Below, one piece after another: positions 8,898 through 16,984 of a stretch of 64,000 bases of DNA. The notes beneath the pieces were generated by a model. That model was not told the origin of the DNA, ran no database searches, and was given only the letters and a program-made list of their open reading frames with translations. The translations under genes were made by a program, and so were the position numbers. Each line of letters begins with the position of its first letter. Positions within the stretch are counted from its first letter, which is position 1. This DNA comes from BM003 sp963699835 (GTDB lineage: Bacteria > Pseudomonadota > Gammaproteobacteria > Steroidobacterales > BM003). The stretch spans positions 310,001 to 374,000 of the forward strand of contig CAVOVJ010000006.1 of assembly GCA_963699835.1 (NCBI GenBank), given 5' to 3'.

Positions 8898-9964
8898 CTC
8901 TGGTTGATCAGGCAGCGGCGATCCGCAGCGGCGAGGAGCTCGATGTCGCCGCATTGGCGCCGTATCTCGCAGAGCACCTTGGTGGCGGTAGCGGCCAGGC
9001 GCTGACCGTCCTTCAGTTCCCGTCGGGTTATTCCAATCTCACCTACATGCTGGAGCTGGGAGACCGCAAGCTGGTCCTGCGCCGGCCTCCGTTTGGCACC
9101 AAGGCAAAAACCGCCCATGACATGGGGCGCGAGGTCCGGGTTTTGCAGGCGCTCCATCCGGTGTTTCCGTATTGCCCAAAACCGCTGTTGTTTTGCCAGG
9201 ACCAGGCCATCCTCGATTGCGATTTCTATGTGATGGAATATATGCCCGGGCTGATCGTTCGGCGTGGCTATCCGGCCGGGTTCAGTCCCGAACCGGAAAA
9301 GGTCAAGCAGCAGTTCGAGACGCTCATCGACGTGCTGGCGGAACTGCATAAGCTCGATTATGCGGCGGCCGGGCTTGCCGATCTCGGCAAGCCGGCGGGG
9401 TACGCCGAGCGCCAGGTGGTTGGCTGGAGCAAACGCTATGTCCGTGCCCATACCGACGATGCCCCGGGATTCGACGCCACGATGCAATGGCTGGCGGACA
9501 AGTTGCCGCCCGAGTCCGGACGGGCCGCGCTGATCCACAACGATTTCAAGATGGACAATGTCGTGTGGGACGCCGACGATCCCATGCGACTGATCGGTGT
9601 GCTCGACTGGGAGATGGCGACGCTGGGCGATCCGCTGATGGATCTTGGCGGGACGCTGGGGTACTGGGTCGAACGCGACGATCCGGATTTCCTGCGTGCC
9701 GCGCAACTGATGCCCAGCGATTTGCCCGGCGCGCCGACCCGGGCCGAGGCGGTAGAGCGATATTGCGCGCGCACCGGGTTTAGCGTCGACGCGCTGGATT
9801 TTTATCATTGTTTCGGACTGTTCCGTCTGGCCGTAATCGCGCAACAGATTTACTACCGCTACTATCACGGACAGACGGCGGACCGGCGCTTCGGTGAACT
9901 GATTAAATGGGTGCACGCGCTCGATCAGATGTGCAGCGCAATCATTGCGCGTTCCGCTCTCTGA
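8894..9964 (+). CDS. APH-family (aminoglycoside phosphotransferase-like) kinase, ACAD10/11 and LvaA type
   Basis: A 356-residue kinase-fold protein. The N-lobe has the nucleotide-binding segment FPSGYSNLTYML and the conserved lysine in KLVLRRPP. The catalytic loop is LIHNDFKMDNVV with Asp217, and the metal-binding segment is GVLDWEMATLGDP with Asp238. Despite the family name it is not a resistance enzyme by context: it overlaps an acyl-CoA dehydrogenase and precedes two SDRs. This is the arrangement seen for ACAD10/11 in animals and for LvaA/LvaC in levulinate catabolism of Pseudomonas. The likely reaction is phosphorylation of the 4-hydroxyl of a 4-hydroxyacyl-CoA, which is inference. Confidence 0.87.
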   Translation: MTLVDQAAAIRSGEELDVAALAPYLAEHLGGGSGQALTVLQFPSGYSNLTYMLELGDRKLVLRRPPFGTKAKTAHDMGREVRVLQALHPVFPYCPKPLLFCQDQAILDCDFYVMEYMPGLIVRRGYPAGFSPEPEKVKQQFETLIDVLAELHKLDYAAAGLADLGKPAGYAERQVVGWSKRYVRAHTDDAPGFDATMQWLADKLPPESGRAALIHNDFKMDNVVWDADDPMRLIGVLDWEMATLGDPLMDLGGTLGYWVERDDPDFLRAAQLMPSDLPGAPTRAEAVERYCARTGFSVDALDFYHCFGLFRLAVIAQQIYYRYYHGQTADRRFGELIKWVHALDQMCSAIIARSAL

Positions 9965-10045
9965 TCCGGTGAGCCGGATCTTCCGGGCAGCGCTGGCGCC
10001 GCGCCCGGTCGTGTAACGACACTATTACTATCGGGACTGAGCCAA

Positions 10046-10819
10046 ATGACGGAACAAGAACGCGATCTCTTTGATCTGAGTGGCCGTATCGCGCTGGTGA
10101 CCGGCGCCAGCCGCGGAATAGGAGAGGCGATTGCACGACTGCTGGCCCGACATGGCGCCGAGGTTGTCGTCTCGAGCCGCAAGCTGGACGGCTGCGAAGC
10201 GGTCGCCGCGCAAATCCGCGACGACGGCGGCAAGGCGTATGCGCTGGCCTGTCACATCGGTGACATGGCGCAGATCGAATCGCTGTATGACGCGATCGCC
10301 GAGCGTTTCGGCCGGCTCGATATTCTCGTCAACAATGCGGCGACGAACCCTTACTACGGCCACATACTCGATACCGATCCCGGTGTATTCGAAAAGACCG
10401 TCGACGTGAATATCCGCGGCTATTTCTTTATGTCCGTGGCCGCCGGCCGGCTGATGCGGGAGAAAGGCGGCGGCGCGATCGTCAACGTCGCCTCGGTCAA
10501 CGGCGTGTCACCGGGTCCGCTGCAGGGAATCTACTCCATCACCAAGTCAGCGGTAATCAATATGACCCAGGCGTTTGCCAAGGAGTGCGGCCAGCACAAT
10601 ATTCGGGTCAACGCGTTGTTGCCCGGGCTGACCCGGACAAAATTCGCAGCCGCTTTGACCGAGAACGAGAAGGCGCGCGATTACTATCTCGAAAAGGTGC
10701 CGCTGGGGCGGGTGGCAGAACCGTCTGAAATGGCGGGTGCCGTATTGTTCCTCGTCTCGGACGCTTCATCTTACGCAACCGGGTCTTGCGTCACGGTCGA
10801 CGGTGGCTATCTCGCCTGA
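10046..10819 (+). CDS. SDR-family oxidoreductase (DHRS4-like)
   Basis: Classical short-chain dehydrogenase of 257 residues. It has the Rossmann motif TGASRGIG at about residue 18, the NNAA motif at about residue 94, the catalytic Ser in NVASVNG, and YSITK carrying the Tyr and Lys of the active site near residues 161-165. It ends with the usual TVDGG. It lies 81 bases after the kinase and 10 bases before a second SDR. In an Lva-like pathway an SDR interconverts 4-oxo- and 4-hydroxyacyl-CoA, which would suit this position; the true substrate is unknown. Confidence 0.85.
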   Translation: MTEQERDLFDLSGRIALVTGASRGIGEAIARLLARHGAEVVVSSRKLDGCEAVAAQIRDDGGKAYALACHIGDMAQIESLYDAIAERFGRLDILVNNAATNPYYGHILDTDPGVFEKTVDVNIRGYFFMSVAAGRLMREKGGGAIVNVASVNGVSPGPLQGIYSITKSAVINMTQAFAKECGQHNIRVNALLPGLTRTKFAAALTENEKARDYYLEKVPLGRVAEPSEMAGAVLFLVSDASSYATGSCVTVDGGYLA

Positions 10820-10829
10820 GGAGAAGGCT

Positions 10830-11591
10830 ATGCTCGAATTCGACGGCAAAGTGGTGCTGGTCACGGGCGGGGCGTCCGGGATCGGCCGTTGTTGCGGTGA
10901 GTTATTCGCGCGTCAGGGCGCGCGCGTAATGCTGTCCGATCGCGATGTGCCGCGTGGCGAGGAGGCCGCGGAGAGTCTGGGAGGGCGAGGGCATTTCCTG
11001 CATCAGGATGTGCGCGACGAAACACGCTGGGCCGAGGTGGTTGACGAGGTCATGGGCCAGTACGGGCGCCTCGATGTGCTGGTCAATGCCGCCGGCATCG
11101 GGGTGCACGCGAGCGTCGAGGAAACGACGCTGGCACAGTGGCGCAACGTCCAGGCGGTCAACGTCGAGAGCGTATTTCTCGGCTGCCGCGCGGCGATCCC
11201 GGCTATGCGCCGAGGTGGCGGTGGAGCTATCATTAACGTCTCTTCCACGGCCGGATTGCGCGGCGTCGCAAAGCTTGCCGCCTACAATGCCGCAAAGGGC
11301 GCGGTGCGGTTGCTGACGAAATCGGTCGCCCTGCATTGCGCTGAGCAGGGTTACAACATTCGCTGCAATTCGATTCATCCTTCTTATGTCGATACGCCGA
11401 TGGTTCAGGGCATGATTGCCGGCAGCGAGAACCCCAAGCGCATGCGCCAGATCCTCGAGCGAGTCAGTCCGATGCATCGCCTGGGCCGGCCCGAAGAGGT
11501 TGCCGCGCTGGTGCTGTTCCTCGCTTCCGACGAGGCGAGTTTTATCAACGGTGCGGAACTGCCGGTGGACGGGGGCGCTACCGCGCGCTGA
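10830..11591 (+). CDS. SDR-family oxidoreductase
   Basis: A second short-chain dehydrogenase (253 residues), different in sequence from the preceding one. Motifs: TGGASGIG (about residues 12-19), NAAG (about 84-87), the catalytic Ser in INVSSTAG, YNAAKGA for Tyr/Lys, and the C-terminal LPVDGG. Asp40 after beta-2 (LSDRD) favours NAD+ over NADP+. It follows the first SDR by 10 bases with a Shine-Dalgarno (GAGGAGAAGG) overlapping the end of that gene, so both belong to one operon. It may oxidise a hydroxyacyl-CoA made by the upstream enzymes. Confidence 0.85.
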   Translation: MLEFDGKVVLVTGGASGIGRCCGELFARQGARVMLSDRDVPRGEEAAESLGGRGHFLHQDVRDETRWAEVVDEVMGQYGRLDVLVNAAGIGVHASVEETTLAQWRNVQAVNVESVFLGCRAAIPAMRRGGGGAIINVSSTAGLRGVAKLAAYNAAKGAVRLLTKSVALHCAEQGYNIRCNSIHPSYVDTPMVQGMIAGSENPKRMRQILERVSPMHRLGRPEEVAALVLFLASDEASFINGAELPVDGGATAR

Positions 11592-11699
11592 AATGGCGCG
11601 TCGGTCGTGCTCTCGCTGCGGGGGCCGGTTCGCGATATCCGCGCAGACTGTCGTTGTGTCGGTGGCAGTCGCTAGCCCGAATCGACCATTGGAGGCACC

Positions 11700-12662
11700 A
11701 TGGACTACTACGCCGCTTTCTGGAACGTAGAGAATCTTTTCGACGTCGCCAATTCGCCGCGCCGCAGCGAAAAATTGCAGCGCACGCTGCGCGGCGAACT
11801 CTCCGGCTGGACCGAGGCGCGTCTTGGCCGCAAGATCAGCCAGCTGGCCAGCATCGTGCGAAAAATGAACGAGGGCCGCGGACCGGACCTGATGGGCGTG
11901 TGCGAGGTCGAGAATGATCATGTTCTGCAGCGTCTCGCCGCTTCCTGCTCACTGCCCGGACGCAACTACCAGGTCGCGCATCACGACATGTCCGACAACC
12001 GTGGCATCGACGTTGCGTTTCTCTACGATGCCAACCTGTTCAGCGCCGAGCTGACGTTCTCGCATTACGTCGTCAAACGCACGGCCACTCGCGACCTGTT
12101 CCAGGTCAATTTCCGTTCCGCCGCCGGCACCTTGCTAGTCGTGATCGGTAACCACTGGCCCTCGCGTATGGGCGGACGTTACGAGACGGAGCCGTATCGC
12201 ATCATGGCCGGTGAAACGCTGGCATATTTTCACGAGCGCATCAGGCAGATCCACGGCACGAACGTGGCGGTGCTGGCAATGGGTGATTTCAACGACGAAC
12301 CGTCAGACCGCGCATTGACGAATTACGCTCTGAGCCACCACATGCGGGCGAAAGTCACCCGCGCGCGCTCGGCGAAATTTCTCAATCTGACCTGGGCTAC
12401 GATGGGCTCGGGGCAGGGTACGCACTACCATGACAATACTGCTGCCGTGCTTGATCAGCTGTTGGTATCCAAAGGCTTGCTGACCGGTAACTCGGGTTTT
12501 CTGGCGCTGGTCGACACGGTCGAGATCGTAAGATTTCCTGAAATGACGGCTGCCGGTACCTACCCGGTTCCGATTCGCTTCGGCCGCGGTGCAGCATCCA
12601 ATCCCGACGGGTACAGCGATCATTTTCCGATCGCGATGCGGCTGCGCGAGGTCCTGGCATAA
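11700..12662 (+). CDS. Endonuclease/exonuclease/phosphatase (EEP) superfamily protein
   Basis: A 320-residue protein with the DNase I-like fold. Active-site segments in order: FWNVENLF (residues 7-14), MGVCEVEND with the metal-binding Glu, VVIGNHWPSR, LAMGDFNDEP with the catalytic Asp and Asn, and YSDHFPI near the C terminus with the Asp-His pair. Members cleave nucleic acids or phosphoester compounds; the substrate cannot be chosen here. There is no clear signal peptide. A good ribosome binding site (TTGGAGG) precedes ATG 11700. It follows the SDR gene by about 110 bases and may be a separate unit. Confidence 0.83.
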   Translation: MDYYAAFWNVENLFDVANSPRRSEKLQRTLRGELSGWTEARLGRKISQLASIVRKMNEGRGPDLMGVCEVENDHVLQRLAASCSLPGRNYQVAHHDMSDNRGIDVAFLYDANLFSAELTFSHYVVKRTATRDLFQVNFRSAAGTLLVVIGNHWPSRMGGRYETEPYRIMAGETLAYFHERIRQIHGTNVAVLAMGDFNDEPSDRALTNYALSHHMRAKVTRARSAKFLNLTWATMGSGQGTHYHDNTAAVLDQLLVSKGLLTGNSGFLALVDTVEIVRFPEMTAAGTYPVPIRFGRGAASNPDGYSDHFPIAMRLREVLA

Positions 12663-12692
12663 AACGCGGTAGTCGCTGCTTCGCGCGCCCCG

Positions 12693-13679
12693 CTATCCGG
12701 CCAGCAGGCGGAACTCCCTGAACCAACGTGCCAGCCGCTCATCGTAAAAGTGATGCGCGTATTTCGGTCCGTTGTAATAGCGCGCTACCCTGGCAAAATC
12801 TTCACCGTCAGGGTCGTGCTTGCCAAGCGACTCGCGGATGGAACGCCCGAGAGCGAGGAATCGGGCGACGTATAGGATCTGATCGCGGACCGGACTGAAC
12901 AGCATTGAGCGGGCGGTGGGTGCGCCGACCCGCGCGTGGTGATAGCCCATGATCTGGCCGAGACCGATGCTCATAGCGCGGTGGCGCAGTTCGCCGAGGT
13001 GGGCCCGCGGTTCGCGCTCATTGAATCGCGACAACTTGTGTTGCTCGAAACGCGGCCGCACCACGCCGCTTGTTTCCTGCTTGATTACCGCCATGACCCA
13101 TTCAGGGACAATCGCGAAATCGTTTGCGGACGCTATCTCTGTGACCGCGCTCCTGACATCGGCGCCGTAGCGCTTGGCGATCTCCGCGCAGCTCAGGTGG
13201 CGGTGACGGTGCAACTGGTTCAGGTGAAACAGGGCCTCGTCAAAATCGCCAAACGCAATTTCTCCCTTGTCAATTCCGCGGCGCGCCGATTCGAGCATGG
13301 CAACAAGCGTGGTGGTGTCGAGGCGCGTATCGGGGATCGAGACGATGCGTTGCCGCGCGTTCGAGAATTGGCACGGATAGCAGAGCGTGTGTCGCGGTAT
13401 CTCGCGCGACAGGCCGTGCTCGAGCTGAAACTGGGCAACGCCGCGGTTGGTGCCGCGGCCGAAGTCGCCGTCGATCAGGAAAGCGCCGGTGCTCGCGGTG
13501 GAGTAGCCGAGGAAGATCATCAGACGCTGCATCGATTTGATACTTTGTTCGCCCGCCGACTTGCGGGTCAGCGAACGATCACCGCTTTGCAGACGCTCGA
13601 AATCCTCCATCCACGGGCGGCTGCGTCCATCCAGTGAGAGAATGCGGACAATGTGTGGATCTGAGAGCAGGTCGGTCAA
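12693..13679 (-). CDS. Peptidoglycan-binding N-acetylmuramidase (DUF3380, endolysin-like)
   Basis: A 328-residue protein. Residues 45-90 form a PG_binding_1-type module (QRLMIFLGY...GDFGRGTNRGVAQFQ). The C-terminal 130 residues match the N-acetylmuramidase domain of phage endolysins: IKQETSG with the likely catalytic Glu, RFEQHKLSRF, AMSIGLGQIMGYH and VARYYNGPKYAHHFYDERL. No signal peptide or transmembrane segment is visible, which is usual for phage endolysins but odd for a housekeeping wall hydrolase. No holin or phage structural gene is nearby. It is convergent with the EEP gene. Confidence 0.8.
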   Translation of the reverse strand: MTDLLSDPHIVRILSLDGRSRPWMEDFERLQSGDRSLTRKSAGEQSIKSMQRLMIFLGYSTASTGAFLIDGDFGRGTNRGVAQFQLEHGLSREIPRHTLCYPCQFSNARQRIVSIPDTRLDTTTLVAMLESARRGIDKGEIAFGDFDEALFHLNQLHRHRHLSCAEIAKRYGADVRSAVTEIASANDFAIVPEWVMAVIKQETSGVVRPRFEQHKLSRFNEREPRAHLGELRHRAMSIGLGQIMGYHHARVGAPTARSMLFSPVRDQILYVARFLALGRSIRESLGKHDPDGEDFARVARYYNGPKYAHHFYDERLARWFREFRLLAG

Positions 13680-13968
13680 AGCGAACCTCGTGGAATGGCG
13701 AGAGAAAGCAGCGACTTAAGCGCGCTGGTGGCAGCCGCGAGGCAAAGGCGCCATGGCACTGTTACGCGCAAGCTTCCCACCTGCTAAACATAGATGAGGC
13801 GATCGGTTTTGCAAGGATGGGGCAGGAGCGCGACCTCTGCTGATGGCGCGCTATCCGTGCCCCGGACGGAGCGGGCGATGCAGCGGCGCCGCGGTCGGGC
13901 CAGTCGGCTGAATCGGTTCGCGTGACCCGGTTTGCACGGGTCGACCGCGGGTAACAGGAGGAGCTGTT

Positions 13969-14361
13969 TTGGATATTTCGATCTGGTGCGTTTTTGTGGC
14001 GTTCATACTGATCTATTTGCCGCGTTTGCCGGCGATTCGCGCTACGCTGGCCGCGGAAGGCCACATCGATATCGCCAACCCGCGGCTGCAACAGTCCCGC
14101 CTGAGAGGGCTCGGCAGTCGCGCCCAGGCCGCGCATATGAACTCTGTCGAGGCGTTCGCGCCGTTCGCGGCAGCGGTCTGGGTCGCGCATTACAGCGGAG
14201 TCGACAGCACTCTGCGAGACAGCCTGGCGCTGATATTCATCGCCGCAAGGGTCGGGTTTATCGGCGCCTATCTCGCGGATATGAATCCATGGCGCACGCT
14301 GGTGTGGACGGTGGGATTTGTCGCGGTAATCGCGCTGTTCGTGGCGGCAGCCGTTGCCTGA
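13969..14361 (+). CDS. MAPEG-family membrane protein
   Basis: A 130-residue protein with four hydrophobic segments, matching the MAPEG family (membrane-associated proteins in eicosanoid and glutathione metabolism). The segment RLRGLGSRAQAAHMNSVEAFAPFAAAV (residues 44-70) holds the conserved R-A-x-x-A-x-x-N-x-x-E pattern that binds glutathione in characterised members. The start is TTG 13969, decided by a perfect AGGAGG just upstream. Bacterial MAPEG proteins are largely uncharacterised; a glutathione-dependent membrane transferase or peroxidase activity is possible. Confidence 0.82.
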   Translation: MDISIWCVFVAFILIYLPRLPAIRATLAAEGHIDIANPRLQQSRLRGLGSRAQAAHMNSVEAFAPFAAAVWVAHYSGVDSTLRDSLALIFIAARVGFIGAYLADMNPWRTLVWTVGFVAVIALFVAAAVA

Positions 14362-14437
14362 CCTGACGCGCGCTCTCAATGAGCCGTAACCGCGTGTCGT
14401 TCGAATTCGATTGTGAATCGCCCGGCTCACCGGAGAA

Positions 14438-15295
14438 CTAGGGTGCATCGACCTCGAGCGCGAACCGCGCCAGTTCGTCACCGTCGCCGGTAACGATTGT
14501 GACGACCCAGGTCCCGCTTTGCCCCGGTTCGATATTGCGGCGCGAGAACACGCGCCACCGCCAGTCGCTGTCTACCCTGAACTCGACTTCCGATTGCAGT
14601 TCGTCCTGCCAGTACCAGCGATGGCGGACGTTTTGGCCTGCCAGGTTTTGCAAATCGGTGAACAGGTAGACCGGGCGGGGCAAGTCGGTCCAGGCCGCGA
14701 TTCTCTCGCCCAGTGCGTCCACGGGTTCGTGCTCGACGATGTCCGAGGTGAAAGTCGCACGCCGGATCCGGGCCTCGCGTGCGGCCGCAACGGGTGTCGT
14801 ACTGACCTGGAGCAGTTCGGCCGGCACTTCCTGCGGTGGCGCCGGTACGGCCGGAGTCTGCGCGCTCGGGATTTGCGGATCCTGTGAGAACAGTGGTGAC
14901 AGTACCCACTTCAGAATCAGTATCGTTACAAGCGTCACGGCCGCGCCCGCGGTCGCGCGGGTCGCCCACTTACGGATGCGTTGTTCGCGTTTGCGGAGCT
15001 GGAAAAAATTGCCGGTCTGGATGAAATCCGTATCGTCCGGGAGGTCCGCCTCGGGAAGATTGCTGAAGCGTGACCATTCGAGCACGGTACTGGTGTCGGC
15101 GAGCGCCTGTTCGGCGTTCATTTGCGGGAACACGCCGATCGTCCGGCCGCGCGCATCCTTTGCCGGCGCGCGCCAGTAGACCCAGACGCGAGTGCCATTG
15201 GGGAAGACACGCATCGCCAGGCGCCGGTTCAGACTCACATCGTAGACGCGTTCGCGGGGCACAAGATCGCCCAGGTATGCATTGAGGTCCAACAT
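14438..15295 (-). CDS. DUF2914 domain membrane protein
   Basis: A protein of about 285 residues: a cytoplasmic N-terminal part (about 120 residues), one transmembrane helix around residues 125-145 (AAVTLVTILILKWVLSPLF), a Pro/Ala-rich linker and a C-terminal DUF2914 domain. The latter has the hallmark HRWYWQDELQSEVEF...WRWRVFSRRNI. DUF2914 domains are beta-rich and predicted periplasmic; their function is unknown. I placed the start at ATG 15295 (MLDLNAYLG); an in-frame ATG at 15376 would add 27 low-complexity residues. It is convergent with the MAPEG gene. Confidence 0.7.
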   Translation of the reverse strand: MLDLNAYLGDLVPRERVYDVSLNRRLAMRVFPNGTRVWVYWRAPAKDARGRTIGVFPQMNAEQALADTSTVLEWSRFSNLPEADLPDDTDFIQTGNFFQLRKREQRIRKWATRATAGAAVTLVTILILKWVLSPLFSQDPQIPSAQTPAVPAPPQEVPAELLQVSTTPVAAAREARIRRATFTSDIVEHEPVDALGERIAAWTDLPRPVYLFTDLQNLAGQNVRHRWYWQDELQSEVEFRVDSDWRWRVFSRRNIEPGQSGTWVVTIVTGDGDELARFALEVDAP

Positions 15296-15477
15296 TATCC
15301 GTGCCCGTGTCAGCGTACGGCCGCCGCGGAGGTCTCTCCGGTGGCAAGCGCTTCGGCTTGGCGCTCTGGACAACATAATGGCGCCGCGGCAGGGGTAACC
15401 GTGACGGACCTCTCAGAAAGACCCGCCAGGCAGCGAATTCGGTACCATGGCGGTCGAAAAATCAGCCGGGGACGTCT

Positions 15478-15819
15478 ATGGTCAAATCGTTATTCCCGCT
15501 TGCGGCGGTCCTGCTGCTGGCCGGCAACCCGCTGTTTGCCTGCGAATATCCTCCCGCGGACGGGGTCAGCATCGCGGACGGCGCAACCGCCACCGAGGCG
15601 GAGATGCTGGAGTCGCAACAGGCGGTCACCGCGTATATCAAGGCGATGGAGGCCTTCGTTGCGTGCCTCGGACGCGAGATCGAGGCGATCGAGGAGCCGA
15701 CCGTCGAGGCGCGGCAGATGCGCAATCTACGCCATAACGCTGCCGTTGGCGCGATGGAGGACATGGCCGAGCGGTTCAACGTACAGGTCAGGAAATACCG
15801 CGCCCGGTTCGAGCAATAG
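15478..15819 (+). CDS. Small secreted protein of unknown function
   Basis: A 113-residue protein with a typical signal peptide (MVKSLFPLAAVLLLAG...), with cleavage likely near residue 21 just before CEYPP. The mature part is acidic and mainly helical, with two cysteines (at about 22 and 61) that could form a disulphide. I do not recognise a family. It is divergent from the DUF2914 gene and runs towards the glutamine amidotransferase gene, with no obvious operon partner. Confidence 0.62.
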   Translation: MVKSLFPLAAVLLLAGNPLFACEYPPADGVSIADGATATEAEMLESQQAVTAYIKAMEAFVACLGREIEAIEEPTVEARQMRNLRHNAAVGAMEDMAERFNVQVRKYRARFEQ

Positions 15820-15825
15820 CCGCGT

Positions 15826-16575
15826 CTAGCGTGAGCGCAGAGTGCGGCGCCGGCCGCGGTGAAAGCCGAACAATTCGATGAATCCCGCGAATGCCTGCGC
15901 CGCCAGCGTCGACAACTGGGCGATCTGCAGCGGTGTCTCCGAGCGGATCGCGTCCGGATCGATCTTGCCCTCCAGCGTTGCGAGTTCGCGGCGATGCGCC
16001 GGGACGGTAAGCCAGCGTTCGATCAACGGCTGATCGACCTCGAGATGAAACTGCAGTCCGTAAGCTTTTTCGCCGTAGCGATATGCCTGGTTGGCGCAGT
16101 ATTCTGAACTGGCGAGGTGGATCGCGCCGTGAGGTAAATCGAAGGTGTCGCCATGCCACTGAAAAATCCTGCGCGGACCGCCGAACTTGCCGATGATCCT
16201 GTCCCGCTCGCCCGCCGCCGTTGGTGTCACGGTATACCAGCCGATCTCCTTGACCGGGTTGCGCCGGATTCGCGCGCCGAGCGCGCGCGCGAGCAGTTGC
16301 GAGCCGAGGCAGATTCCGAGCACCGGTAGATCTCTTTCCAGCGCGTCGCGAATCGCGCTGACTTCGGTGGCAAGATGCGGATGGCGGGCATCGTCGTCCG
16401 CGCTCATCGGGCCGCCGAGTATCACCAGGCCCTGGTATTCGGATACGTCCGGGGTCGCTTCCGGTTCGCGCCCGAAATTGACGTAGCGAATTCTGAACCC
16501 GGCTTGTTTGAGTTGCGGATTCAGCGTGCCGAGCAGTTCATAGGGGACATGTTGAAAAACCAGAATTCGACGCAT
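15826..16575 (-). CDS. Class I glutamine amidotransferase-like protein
   Basis: A 249-residue protein with the class I GATase fold. The nucleophile elbow is LGICLGSQLLARALG (Cys near residue 88), preceded by the oxyanion strand VILGGPMSADDD. The catalytic His and Glu lie in YGLQFHLEVD near residue 178. It resembles the stand-alone GMP-synthase-like amidotransferases often found in proteobacteria, whose acceptor is mostly unknown (some cleave gamma-glutamyl bonds). I chose ATG 16575 because the family starts RRILVFQHVPYE. Confidence 0.83.
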   Translation of the reverse strand: MRRILVFQHVPYELLGTLNPQLKQAGFRIRYVNFGREPEATPDVSEYQGLVILGGPMSADDDARHPHLATEVSAIRDALERDLPVLGICLGSQLLARALGARIRRNPVKEIGWYTVTPTAAGERDRIIGKFGGPRRIFQWHGDTFDLPHGAIHLASSEYCANQAYRYGEKAYGLQFHLEVDQPLIERWLTVPAHRRELATLEGKIDPDAIRSETPLQIAQLSTLAAQAFAGFIELFGFHRGRRRTLRSR

Positions 16576-16766
16576 CCGGGAATCTCTTTGCTTGCGGGCA
16601 GGCGCAGTGTAGGCAGGCTGACGTGGCGCTGACAATGCCCCGCGGCGCTGGCCGCGCCCATGCTCCTGCGACCGGTGCTTGCCACGACCGGGCCCGGCTC
16701 CGCATCAACGGAGCGCGACATTGCCGCTTGACGGCCGCGCGCGGGCGTGCGTAGACTCGGGGCGTA

Positions 16767-16885
16767 CTCATCGAGACCGGCTGAGGGACTGAGCCCGAAG
16801 ACGCCGGGGCAACCTTCGGAACTAACCATTCCGAAAAGGTGCCAACTCCTGCGAGGCGAGCCACGGTTCGATCTCGAGAGATGAG
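16767..16885 (+). ncRNA. SAM-I (S-box) riboswitch
   Basis: The conserved S-box core can be read directly. P1 closes CTCATC (16767-16772) with GATGAG (16880-16885). The P2/kink-turn region reads GAGGGACTGAGCCCGAAGA and continues into GCCGGGGCAACC. The P3 hairpin is TTCGGAA/TTCCGAA, followed by AAGGTGCCAACTCCTGC and a closing CGAGA. This matches the SAM-I consensus (GGTGCTAATTCC, GGCAACC) closely. It lies 99 bases upstream of metB, so S-adenosylmethionine should repress methionine synthesis. Confidence 0.9.
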
Positions 16886-16944
16886 TTGCCGTGCGGCGCC
16901 GCAAAGAAGGCGATGGGCGCGGTAACCAGCCTGCAGCACGCAGG

Positions 16945-16981
16945 GGTTCTCCGATGAATCAGACAGCAACAACGGAGAACC
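16945..16981 (+). promoter_or_regulatory. Shine-Dalgarno-sequestering hairpin (riboswitch expression platform)
   Basis: A perfect 9-bp inverted repeat: GGTTCTCCG (16945-16953) and CGGAGAACC (16973-16981), with a 19-base loop. The 3' arm contains the GGAG ribosome binding site of metB, whose ATG is at 16985. No run of U follows, so this is translational control rather than a terminator. GAGAG at 16876-16880 in the P1 3' strand could pair weakly with TTCTC at 16947-16951 as a competing antisequestor; that part is speculative. Confidence 0.72.
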
Positions 16982-16984
16982 GAC

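Noticed and set aside
8894..9964. Aminoglycoside resistance kinase
   Set aside because: The APH fold is shared with metabolic kinases; overlap with an ACAD10/11-type dehydrogenase and two SDRs indicates acyl-CoA metabolism instead.
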